NCBI RefSeq assembly: GCF_014698115.1
Contig: NZ_JACJSJ010000068.1
Span: forward strand, 1-45,692
Length of the DNA: 45,692 nt
Source: Nostoc sp. FACHB-973
Lineage (GTDB): Bacteria > Cyanobacteriota > Cyanobacteriia > Cyanobacteriales > Nostocaceae
Direction of reading: 5' to 3'
Shown: in pieces, positions 32,101 to 39,273 of the stretch
Layout: each line of letters starts with the position of its first letter
Numbering within the stretch: the stretch's first letter is position 1
The notes under the pieces: generated by a model
Told to the model about the DNA's origin: nothing
What the model saw: only the letters and a program-made list of their open reading frames with translations
The model's database searches: none
Translations under genes and position numbers: made by a program

Positions 32101-33439
32101 GCGATCGCATTATTTGTTGGAAGCCGGCTGGAGAGCAGACAATGCAATTCAAGGGCTTGGACGATCCCACAGAACCAACCAAGCATCTGCGCCCGTGTTC
32201 AGACCAGTCACGACGAACGTTATAGGTGAACGCCGATTCATCAGCACTATTGCTCGACGGCTGGATAGCTTGGGCGCACTCACAAGGGGGCAAAGGCAAA
32301 CCGGAGGCAATGGCATCTTTGATACCAAGGATAACCTTGAATCGAACTATGCAGAGTACGCACTATACGAGTTGTTTAAGCAGATTTTCCAAGGTCGATT
32401 TTATGAAGTGCCTTTAGGAAAGTTCGAGCAAATGACTGGATTGTGCTTAACCTCTCATGAAGGCGGGATGAAAATCGACCTCCCACCCCTGCGTCAATTC
32501 CTCAACCGACTACTGGCTCTACGAATTGATATGCAAAACATCATTTTCGAGAGGTTTGAATTACTCTTGAGCCAGCAGATTGAAGCAGCGCGAGCGGCAG
32601 GGGTCTATGAGATGGGTGTGGAAACACTTCGAGCAGAACGGTTTACTGTTGAGAGCCAGGAAGCTGTATATACTCATGCTCAAACTGGTAGCGTCACCAA
32701 TTATTTGAAAGTGGAACGCACCCAAAAGAACAACATCAAAACGGCTATTGAGATGTTGGAGTTCGCCACTCAATATCAAGGAATGCTCATGATCAACTCC
32801 AAGTCAGGCAATGCTGCTGTATCAATTCCGACACATAGTATCTACGACGCTGATGGTGGTGTTGTACCAAGAGTGTTACTCGTCCGTCCCCAAAAAGAAA
32901 CCCGTATACCAGTCAAGGATTTAGAATCTTCCACTTGGAAAGCGGTTTGTGTCGATGCGTTCGTCGCAGGGTGGTCTACTGAAGTAGACGCATTGCCCAA
33001 GTTCACAACCGATTACCTGCATTTGGTGACTGGTATTCTATTGCCTATCTGGAAAATCTTGCCCCAGCACAATAGCCGAGTCTTCCGCTTGCAAACCAGC
33101 GATGGACAAAAGATTCTCGGTCGGGTGGTGAATGCTCACGACATTCAAACCGTGCGCGAACAACTCGGACTAAGGAACCAGCTGCTTTCTCCAGAAGAAC
33201 TGGTTCCGCTGGTACTCAACGAGAGATATACACAGCAGTTGCCAGGTGGTCTAACCTTGCGACGTTCTTTCGTTGCTAATGAACCTCGCATAGAACTGGT
33301 TAATGCTATCTCACTGGCAGAGCGACTCTTAGCTGTAGGTTGCTTCACCGAGATCATCAACTGGCAAAAGCGGATATTCATTCCAGTTTCAGACAAAGCC
33401 CCAGCTATTCTAGCGGCTGTGATTGAAATCTTGGGATAA
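29132..33439 (+). CDS. methyltransferase fused to strawberry-notch-type helicase, DarB-like
   Basis: A 1435-residue fusion. The N-terminal part carries a DNA adenine methyltransferase-like fold: motif I LEPSAGTGLLA (149-159) and catalytic NPPF (215-218). The second part is an SF2-like helicase of the strawberry-notch type: Walker A GDGTGAGKG (about 504-512), DECH (611-614), then VSATGATK and the IFSDAGGTGRSYHA and GLGRSHRTNQ segments of the C-terminal lobe. This combination matches phage P1 DarB, which protects incoming DNA from type I restriction, and similar plasmid proteins. ATG 29144 is an alternative to the GTG at 29132. A strong terminator follows. Protection of the plasmid during transfer is the likely role (inferred). 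Confidence 0.8.
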   Translation: MSDAMVQQLFTQGFLFDFQTILDYGQSILSVAQELLKPLLENRPLSTKTIQSQMNRHFHGTAAEGAWQWKDAYEAVEVAQILYLRQKGYKLLLESPLTVLLELEKLVALCPTHTRRSEESVQLQQFSTPLPLAYLVAKAGFIQATDLVLEPSAGTGLLAQMAKLHSASLMLNELAPDREKILRRLFPGTPLFSVNAEQINDYLAGKTQPSVVLMNPPFCASPKINSRNRDATKRHINSALQRLADGGRLVTITANWFSPANPSWRETFVKWQDFARVLLSVGINGKVYSKHGTQIDTRITVIDKVPADSSEIPCITETLNLPEILALIQQLPGRSSLTLPQASQWNAATIKAAVVAAKVVKLPTKRTAIALPESSAEISDVVVLEYEVIEWMASEGLKDTLYETYRPQRIRIKDALPHPSLLCESAALALVSPPAPTYKPHLPGNIITQGLLSEAQLESVIYAGFAHCEFLSGSYIVDDSWDNVTVAATSSENAVRFRRGWFLGDGTGAGKGRQCAGIILDNWCQERRKAIWVSKSSALIEDARRDWCALGGTERDIIDLGNIKLGDPIPFTQGILFCTYSTLRSQKNGKSRLKQIVEWAGKDFEGAIAFDECHAMGNAMAQEGKLGMVAASQQGIVGLRLQNALPGARVVYVSATGATKVSNLSYANRLGLWQTGDFPFTSREDFVESIEGGGIAAMEVVARDLKALGLYLARSLSFEGVEYQTLYIDLTLTQERIYNSYSDAFGVIHNNLEKALEACNITGAKTYNRAAKMSANSQFESHKQRFFNHLLTGMKCPQLIKAIEEDLAAQNAVVVQIVSTNEELLKRRLDEVPADEWKDLNLDLTPREYVMDYLMSAFPIHLHSIHSGEDGEERSEPVFDADGSPVISQEAVTLRDALVDKLASLDPIPGALEQLLWHFGHKQIAEVTGRSKRVLKDDSGRLFVDSRGSGANIAETAAFMQGDKQILIFSDAGGTGRSYHADLNAVNRRRRSHYLLEAGWRADNAIQGLGRSHRTNQASAPVFRPVTTNVIGERRFISTIARRLDSLGALTRGQRQTGGNGIFDTKDNLESNYAEYALYELFKQIFQGRFYEVPLGKFEQMTGLCLTSHEGGMKIDLPPLRQFLNRLLALRIDMQNIIFERFELLLSQQIEAARAAGVYEMGVETLRAERFTVESQEAVYTHAQTGSVTNYLKVERTQKNNIKTAIEMLEFATQYQGMLMINSKSGNAAVSIPTHSIYDADGGVVPRVLLVRPQKETRIPVKDLESSTWKAVCVDAFVAGWSTEVDALPKFTTDYLHLVTGILLPIWKILPQHNSRVFRLQTSDGQKILGRVVNAHDIQTVREQLGLRNQLLSPEELVPLVLNERYTQQLPGGLTLRRSFVANEPRIELVNAISLAERLLAVGCFTEIINWQKRIFIPVSDKAPAILAAVIEILG

Positions 33440-33450
33440 TTCCTAACTTC

Positions 33451-33482
33451 AAAGACCCAGATGAAATCCCTGGGTCTTTTTT
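33451..33482 (+). terminator. rho-independent terminator after the helicase gene
   Basis: AAAGACCCAG (33451-33460) and CTGGGTCTTT (33470-33479) form a perfect 10-bp stem with a 9-base loop, and the T-run continues to 33482. It begins 11 bases after the stop codon. Confidence 0.9.
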
Positions 33483-33671
33483 ACCCTCAAAAAATTAATA
33501 AGCTAATCGGTATTAAAGTTTTACCCATTCACATGTCGTAAAAATCAGCTAGATGCATAGCTTAGGGATTAGGTAGTAACATAAGTTCAGTTGCTGCAAA
33601 ACTCCCCGATTTCACCAGCTTTGCTTTTTGGGCTTTGGGGAAAAAATGTCAGATGTTTTTTACCCCAAAAG

Positions 33672-34391
33672 ATGATGTTTACGCATTTCGATGCTAAATT
33701 CACGCGCATAGATGAGATAGTTCCTAATATATATAAGCTTTCGATCTCAAATAACAAGAAGTTTGTTTTCAGTCAATTTCTGCTCGTTGATGAGCGCCCG
33801 ATGCTGATTCATACAGGTCGCTCAAATTGGTTCGAGCAAACTTATCAGCTAGTAGAGTCTGTCTGCGATCCTTCAAAACTTGATTACATAGGTTTTTGTC
33901 ACCTTGAAGCTGATGAGTGCGGAGCGCTTAATCAGTGGCTTGAAGTAGCGCCGCAAGCGAAAACAATTGTGAGTCCTCTGAATCAATCAAACATGGATGA
34001 CTTTGCACTGCGACCAACAACGGCTCTTAAGAATAACTCTGTTCTTTCCCTTGGTAGAAGAGATATCATCCTGATTGAAACTCCTCATTTTCCTCATGGA
34101 TGGGAAAGTTGTGTATTTTATCAGCCGCAAGAGGAGATCCTTTTCTGTTCCGATCTCGCGGCTCATCCGGGTCAGTTCGATGAGCCTGTTACCGAGAAGG
34201 ATCTTACAGAATCCATCATTAAGTTTCAGCAAAAAGTCGGGTTTATGTCTGAAGGGAAAAGTTTCACTCGAGGAATTGAGGCAATACAAAAGCTACCGAT
34301 TAAGTACCTTGCAACAATGCATGGTTCTATTATTCACGGAGAGTCCATCCCAAAGCTTCTTTCTATAATGTTGGAAACCTTTGGCTGTTAA
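33672..34391 (+). CDS. metallo-beta-lactamase-fold protein, oxygen-binding diiron (ODP) type
   Basis: About 239 residues with an MBL fold. HLEADEC (about 81-87) matches the HxExD metal motif of flavodiiron-type ODP domains. Further metal ligands are plausible in CSDLAAHPG and TMHGSIIHG near the C-terminus. The frame is open to 33591, but ATG 33672/33675 begins the conserved part (MFTHFDAKFTRIDEIVPNIYKL). No flavodoxin domain is fused, so this is a stand-alone ODP-like protein that might sense or reduce oxygen or nitric oxide. That role is inferred from the family. It lies next to an IS remnant and may be a recent arrival. Confidence 0.65.
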   Translation: MMFTHFDAKFTRIDEIVPNIYKLSISNNKKFVFSQFLLVDERPMLIHTGRSNWFEQTYQLVESVCDPSKLDYIGFCHLEADECGALNQWLEVAPQAKTIVSPLNQSNMDDFALRPTTALKNNSVLSLGRRDIILIETPHFPHGWESCVFYQPQEEILFCSDLAAHPGQFDEPVTEKDLTESIIKFQQKVGFMSEGKSFTRGIEAIQKLPIKYLATMHGSIIHGESIPKLLSIMLETFGC

Positions 34392-34455
34392 GTATTTCTG
34401 TTTTTACCGAAACATAATACATGCCTCAGTCGTCAGAACAGACATGATTTTTGTA

Positions 34456-34605
34456 CGAGTGGCGGATCTGACTGAGTTTGCGATCGATCGCCTACGCCAT
34501 CGCTTTGTCTGTAGTGAACCACGAGTTCGTAAACGTCGCCCCAAAATTTACCCCTTGATGACCAAACCCCGGCATGAATTACGTAAACAATTACAAACTG
34601 CTTAA
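34456..34605 (+). pseudogene. C-terminal remnant of an IS4-type transposase
   Basis: The frame encodes FAIDRLRHRFVCSEPRV followed by RKRRPKIYPLMTKPRHELRK. I recognise this as the tail typical of IS4-family transposases (EPRxxKRRPKxYPLxTKPR). No N-terminal part or inverted repeats are seen nearby. It lies 130 bases upstream of pyrC, so an IS may have helped bring that gene in. The remnant could be longer, since the frame is open from 34381. Confidence 0.5.
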
Positions 34606-34733
34606 TTGATAAGCGTTTCCGCTTTTCAAGCGTGCCATTCAGTGCAGTATCATAGATAGCGATCGCCCCATACCAGATCTGGATGAGCGCCCCTATTTTC
34701 ATGAGGCCCTTGTTGCCGTTTTATAATGAAAGG

Positions 34734-35762
34734 ATGCAAAAGCTTACCATCACCCGACCTGACGATTGGCATCTGCATCTTTGCGACGGTGCAGCACTGA
34801 AAGCGGTTCTGCCCTACACGGTGCGTCAGTTTGCCCGCGCGATCATCATGCCGAACTTGAAGCCCCCTATCCGCTCGGTGGCAGATGCGGCAGCCTATCG
34901 CGATCGCATCCTCGGCGCCATTCCAGAGGGACAACAGTTTGAGCCATTGATGACACTCTACCTCACCGACAACACCAGCCCCTACGACATTCTCCGGGCG
35001 AAAGAATCCCAGTTTATCAAAGCTCTCAAGTACTACCCAGCCGGTGCAACGACCAACTCAGACTCCGGTGTGACGGATATTCAAAAGGCCGATCGCGTCT
35101 TTGAAGCGATGCAGCAGGTGGACATGCCGTTATTACTGCACGGGGAAGTGACCGATAACGATGTTGATACGTTCGATCGCGAGAAGGTGTTTATCGAGCG
35201 ACATTTAATAGAACTCAAGCAGCGATTTCCCAACCTGCGGGTGGTGCTTGAGCATATCACCACCTCCGATGCGGTGCAGTATGTCCTGTCCGCCAACACC
35301 ATCGCGGCAACAATTACGCCACAACATTTGTTGTTTAACCGTAATGCCATGTTCAAAGGCGGCCTTCGCCCCCATTTTTATTGCCTGCCCATTTTGAAAC
35401 GGGAGGAGCATCGTCAGGCTTTGTTGCAAGCGGCAACATCGGGGAATCCGAAGTTTTTTCTAGGTACCGATAGCGCTCCCCATACCCGCACCAGCAAAGA
35501 AAGTTCCTGTGGCTGCGCGGGATGCTTTTCGGCTCTGCACGCCCTTGAGTTGTATGCCGAAGCATTTGAAAGCGTGAAAGCCCTGGATAAACTGGAGGCG
35601 TTCGCTAGCTTCTATGGTCCAGATTTTTATCAACTGCCGCGTAATACCGAGCGAATTACCTTGTCCAAAACGACTTGGCGCGTTCCTGATGAAGTTCCAT
35701 TTATGGAATCTGGGCTTGTACCTTTGGGGGCGGGGCAGGAAATGACATGGCAAATGGTATGA
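34734..35762 (+). CDS. pyrC: dihydroorotase, class II (PyrC), with Arg-to-Cys change in the substrate site
   Basis: 342 residues, closely matching E. coli-type PyrC, which makes dihydroorotate from carbamoyl aspartate in pyrimidine synthesis. Visible metal and active-site elements: HLH (13-15), the lysine in ALKYYPAGATTNS, HGEVT, HITTSDA, and GTDSAPHTRTSKESSCGCAGC near the C-terminus. The family motif HLHLRDG reads HLHLCDG: residue 17 (codon TGC at 34782-34784) is Cys where Arg (E. coli Arg20) binds the substrate carboxylate. Activity may therefore be lost. The gene is visibly GC-richer than its neighbours and follows an IS4 remnant, which suggests transfer. ATG 34734 matches family starts; ATG 34683 would add 17 residues. 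Confidence 0.9.
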   Translation: MQKLTITRPDDWHLHLCDGAALKAVLPYTVRQFARAIIMPNLKPPIRSVADAAAYRDRILGAIPEGQQFEPLMTLYLTDNTSPYDILRAKESQFIKALKYYPAGATTNSDSGVTDIQKADRVFEAMQQVDMPLLLHGEVTDNDVDTFDREKVFIERHLIELKQRFPNLRVVLEHITTSDAVQYVLSANTIAATITPQHLLFNRNAMFKGGLRPHFYCLPILKREEHRQALLQAATSGNPKFFLGTDSAPHTRTSKESSCGCAGCFSALHALELYAEAFESVKALDKLEAFASFYGPDFYQLPRNTERITLSKTTWRVPDEVPFMESGLVPLGAGQEMTWQMV

Positions 35763-35898
35763 CATTTGCATTGTGCATCAGCCGTTGTGGAATCCTGTCG
35801 GTTAGCTTAGACCAACGAGTAATTTGAATCCTGGCTCAAATTTGAGTCTGCGAATCTTCCATTTTGAGTGGTGATCGCCTTAGCAGAACTTTAATATT

Positions 35899-37275
35899 TT
35901 AGCTAGCACTTACCTGTTGCAATAACTTTGAGTCCCAGGTATAAAGTCCGATTTCTTCAGGTACTCTTGAAAATCTTCCTGTGCGATGCCCTCGCGATAA
36001 TTCGTTCAGGACTTTGGGCTTTACTTCTATGACATCTGATGGATCAAGTTCTCCATATAATTCTTCGATAATTTCCGCCACATTGAAAACTTTACCCGGA
36101 TTTTGTGACAACAAACAGGTCAGCGCATCAATCAAAAACTGCCCAGAAAATTCTCCTTGCATTGGTATAGTATTAGTTTGTGCCTGTGGGTCAGGTTTTC
36201 TGTTTTTGCTCTTCTTAAAAGAACTAGTACGATTCGAGTTAAGCAATTTTAAATCTAGGGTAAAAGAACCTGGTTTACCAGGAACAAGCGACCATTTACC
36301 GCTTTCTCTGCCATAAGTTAATGTAGATTGAACCCTGCCCTTTACTAGTTTGAAAATATCTGGTTCTAAATCACCATAGAGCGATCGCACCACAAAATCT
36401 ATGTGACATACAGTACCCCTGTGTTTTTGCAATACCTTTAGGATCGCTTCGGTGCGGTTGAGAGATTGATATTCCGGCAACATTGGAATTTCTGACCACA
36501 AGAGGGATTTCTCTAAAGTTTCTTGTTGTGTCTCTATCTCTTTTGATGTTGGCGCTGGTGGCTCGTCGGCTTCACCAGATGTCGAGGATGATTCATTTAT
36601 TTCTAAATTATTTGTTTGTGAGGCTTCAGCCTGATTCGGCTCTACCAACTTCACTTCGGATTCAGTAATGTTATCGCTATTTACTGGTAACGAATTATCT
36701 TCGGGTGTATCTGGAACTACCTCATTTACTATTAAAGGCATCTCGATATTTTGAAATTCTGGGAATGGAGTTTCTAACTCTAAATCATTTGCTGGAGCAA
36801 TCTCAGAATTGATAGGTTCTACCAAGTTGACTGACACGTCAGGAGTGCGTAGGGGCAGATCATCACAGGCATCGCTGTTAATCAACGATAAATTTTCTAA
36901 AGCAAGAAGGGCTGGCTCACTAATGACTATCGGTGCTTTAATATCTTGCTTTGCAGAAGACGAATTCTCTGTTAGATGCAGTTGAGAACTAACAGGCTTT
37001 ACCAAGTTGACTTTTGGCTCTGGCGTGAAATCGTTATCCTCAAGGGGCAAGTTTTCTAAACTAGAAGCAACTGGCTGATTAATCTCCTCCAGGGTTAGCT
37101 TCTGACCGTTATCAGACCAGACAGACAACAATGCTTCTACGTGATTGAGATTTGCTAAAGCTTGTATGTATAACTTTTCGTACTTCTCCACAATCGGAGC
37201 ATAATAGTCTCGTAATGACAACAGGGGAGCAAGAAAGGTTTCAGGAGGAGGCTGTAATTGTGATTGACTTTCCAT
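35899..37275 (-). CDS. tandem winged-helix-like protein with a repetitive acidic middle
   Basis: A 458-residue protein. The N-terminal 50 residues are a predicted coiled coil (RDYYAPIVEKYEKLYIQAL). Residues about 60-255 are acidic and disordered, with three degenerate repeats of about 60 residues around VNLVKPVSS (89-97), VNLVEPINS (149-157) and VKLVEPNQA (208-216). The C-terminal half holds two similar domains (about 274-345 and 381-452), each with a helix, a VCHIDFVVRSLYGDLEPD / FNVAEIIEELYGELDPSD segment and a beta-hairpin end, resembling winged helix or HARE-HTH folds. Likely DNA binding with a flexible linker. Function unknown. It is separate from the nearby sigma cassette. Confidence 0.6.
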   Translation of the reverse strand: MESQSQLQPPPETFLAPLLSLRDYYAPIVEKYEKLYIQALANLNHVEALLSVWSDNGQKLTLEEINQPVASSLENLPLEDNDFTPEPKVNLVKPVSSQLHLTENSSSAKQDIKAPIVISEPALLALENLSLINSDACDDLPLRTPDVSVNLVEPINSEIAPANDLELETPFPEFQNIEMPLIVNEVVPDTPEDNSLPVNSDNITESEVKLVEPNQAEASQTNNLEINESSSTSGEADEPPAPTSKEIETQQETLEKSLLWSEIPMLPEYQSLNRTEAILKVLQKHRGTVCHIDFVVRSLYGDLEPDIFKLVKGRVQSTLTYGRESGKWSLVPGKPGSFTLDLKLLNSNRTSSFKKSKNRKPDPQAQTNTIPMQGEFSGQFLIDALTCLLSQNPGKVFNVAEIIEELYGELDPSDVIEVKPKVLNELSRGHRTGRFSRVPEEIGLYTWDSKLLQQVSAS

Positions 37276-37408
37276 AAACTTTTAATTTCACCAAAACCGC
37301 TATCCCTTGTACCATGAGTACATTTTTTTGTTGATCATGATGCAACTAGCTCATCAAACCTGCTGCTAGCTAAATATGTACAACATCACGGGATCAATAC
37401 ATCGATAA

Positions 37409-37481
37409 TAGCAATGAAATCGTTTTCATTGCTAAAAACACATCCAAGATGCTTTTAGAATAACTACTTAGAAGGCATCTT
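37409..37481 (-). terminator. paired hairpins behind the second zinc-ribbon gene
   Basis: On the minus strand a stem GCATCTT/AAGATGC (37446-37452 with 37475-37481) is followed by a T5 run (37434-37438). A second perfect 11-bp stem TAGCAATGAAA/TTTCATTGCTA (37409-37419 with 37424-37434) comes next. These lie about 25-95 bases beyond the zinc-ribbon stop and probably end its transcript. Confidence 0.5.
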
Positions 37482-37505
37482 GTTTGCTCTAAAAGTGTTC
37501 TCAGA

Positions 37506-37754
37506 TTATTTTGCCAAATTGATATCACTCTTGTAAGTCATAGCTCTGGGTTTTCTCTTCTTAAGAGGGACTACTGATTTCTTGGGTGGTTGGGGAGGGC
37601 GGCATTTCTCGCAATATAGAGGTCGAACACCAAAGGTTTCTCGTTGTGTGGGTTGTTCGCACTGTTTACATACGAAGTTGAAAACGCGAGTGTGAATTTC
37701 TCGCTTATGCGCTCTGACGGTGTACTCTCGGACATCGATTGTTTTGCTGGGCAT
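37506..37754 (-). CDS. small zinc-ribbon protein linked to a sigma factor, copy 2
   Basis: 82 residues, nearly identical to 26618-26866 over the first 76. It has the same CKQC and YCEKC pairs and the same basic KKRKPRAM end; the last six residues differ. It lies 88 bases behind the sigma factor at 37843-38793 on the same strand. The two small genes are about 88% identical in DNA, although the sigma genes beside them have diverged far more. This points to strong constraint, gene conversion or a recent exchange of the small gene. Confidence 0.7.
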
Positions 37755-37842
37755 TGATTACTATTGTGGTCTTACTTCTTTAATATAGTTTTTCGTCTTA
37801 GTTCTACAAGATCCGTGCATCATCTGAGGAAAGTAATTCTAC

Positions 37843-38793
37843 TTAATCAAATAAATACCCTTGCATGTCGTTTTGTCGATGGCGGAGAATACTTATCGCT
37901 TTGACTTGGATTTGACGAATCCGCTCTCGGCTGAGGTTTAGCTCTTTACCAATCTGAGCGAGATTGAAATGCTGATCATTCTCTAGCCCAAAGCTTAAAG
38001 TCAACACTTGACGTTGAATCGGTGTCAGTGGTTCTAATAATTTAGCCACGTCTTGGGTGAGAAGTTCTTGGGTGAGGAGTTTTTCTGGTGAAACACCAAC
38101 GTCTGTTAAAATTTCGCCCAATTCTGTTTCTTGCTCATCTCCGACTTTTTTATTTAAAGAAATGGCTGTACGAGAGGCACTGAGATATTCTCGAAGCTTA
38201 TCGGGGCTGATGTTTAATGATGCAGCTATTTCTTCAGCAGTGGCATGGCGACCGAGCTTTAGAAAGCTTTCTCGCTGCACCTTCTTAATTTTATTAAGTA
38301 TTTCAGTTAGATGAACAGGCAATCTAATAGTGCGGGATTGTTCTGCTATTGCTCTGGTTATAGCTTGACTAATCCACCAGTAGGCGTAGGTTGATAGCTT
38401 ATAGCCCCGGTTGGGATCAAACTTTTCTATACCCCGTTGTAAACCGATCGCTCCTTCTTGGATCAAATCTAGAAATTCCAAATTGCGGTTCTGGTATTTC
38501 TTGGCAACAGATACTACCAATCGCAGGTTAGCTGTTACCATTTTTTGTTTGGCTTTTTGGCCAAGGTGTAGTGCTGCTCGGACTTGTGTTTCAGTTTGAG
38601 CAACAGCATTGGCTAATTCTGCCATTGTTGGTTCCCGGTCTAGCTGTTGGGTGAGTTCATTTTTAGATTGCTCAATGGCAATCATTTCTTGTACCTGTCT
38701 ACCATAAGCAATTTCTTCCTCTGGCTTCAATAAAGGATACTGACCAATTTCTTGCAAATAGATGCGAACCATGTCGGAACTGAGGCTGGACAT
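37843..38793 (-). CDS. sigma-70 family RNA polymerase sigma factor (group 2 type), copy 2
   Basis: A 316-residue sigma factor with complete regions 1.2 (MSSLSSDMVRIYLQEIGQYP), 2 (about 84-160, NLEFLDLIQEGAIGLQRGIEKFD, YAYWWISQAITRAIA), 3 and 4 (LAQIGKELNLSRERIRQIQVKAI, about 279-301). It is a paralogue of 27020-27967 and of the fragment at 22791-22952, whose N-terminus it matches most closely. A leader of about 110 bases separates it from the broken recD2 gene upstream on the same strand. Possibly responsible for plasmid-specific transcription. Confidence 0.9.
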   Translation of the reverse strand: MSSLSSDMVRIYLQEIGQYPLLKPEEEIAYGRQVQEMIAIEQSKNELTQQLDREPTMAELANAVAQTETQVRAALHLGQKAKQKMVTANLRLVVSVAKKYQNRNLEFLDLIQEGAIGLQRGIEKFDPNRGYKLSTYAYWWISQAITRAIAEQSRTIRLPVHLTEILNKIKKVQRESFLKLGRHATAEEIAASLNISPDKLREYLSASRTAISLNKKVGDEQETELGEILTDVGVSPEKLLTQELLTQDVAKLLEPLTPIQRQVLTLSFGLENDQHFNLAQIGKELNLSRERIRQIQVKAISILRHRQNDMQGYLFD

Positions 38794-38901
38794 ACAAACT
38801 TTTCGACTTTTTTAAACCAGGAGATTCAAAAGTATAAATCAAATAGCTCAATAAAGTTTTCTATTTTGAAGAACCAAAACATATCACCAATGCAGTCCTA
38901 C

Positions 38902-39273
38902 CTAAAGTAACCTCTGCTTTAACCTTGTGTACCTTTGTTGGTCATCAGTAGAGCGCACCGCCACAGATATCGCTTTTTTTGCTCCAACTACGATCGCTAA
39001 CTTCTTGGCACGGGTCAGTCCGGTGTAAAACAGGTTCCGGGTCAACATCATATAGTGCTGCATATAGATTGGCAGAACTATCACCGGATATTCTGAGCCT
39101 TGGCTTTTATGAATAGTCACGCTCCAGGCAAGGGCAATTTCATTCAGGTCAGCGTAATCGTAAACCACAGTCCGCTCACCATACAGTACTGTAACTTCCT
39201 GCTCGACAGTATCAATGCTTTGAATAATCCCCAGGTCGCCGTTGAAAACTTCACGGTTGTAGTCATTGGTCAA
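38902..39273 (-). CDS. recD2: C-terminal fragment of RecD2-type helicase
   Basis: 123 residues carrying the last helicase motifs: NREVFNGDLGIIQSID, AWSVTIHKSQGSEYPVIVLP (motif V/VI region) and NLFYTGLTRAKK. These belong to the C-terminal RecA-like domain of RecD2/TraA helicases and match the reading frame cut off at 39263-41158. In this frame IIQLTNDYNRE would continue directly from REGD of the upstream part if 28 bases were absent. Start at an internal ATG near 39273 is possible, but the fragment alone cannot be a helicase. Confidence 0.75.
   Translation of the reverse strand: MTNDYNREVFNGDLGIIQSIDTVEQEVTVLYGERTVVYDYADLNEIALAWSVTIHKSQGSEYPVIVLPIYMQHYMMLTRNLFYTGLTRAKKLAIVVGAKKAISVAVRSTDDQQRYTRLKQRLL

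Noticed and set aside
34650..34934. Minus-strand open frame opposite pyrC
   Set aside because: Shadow of the well-supported pyrC frame; composition is not protein-like.
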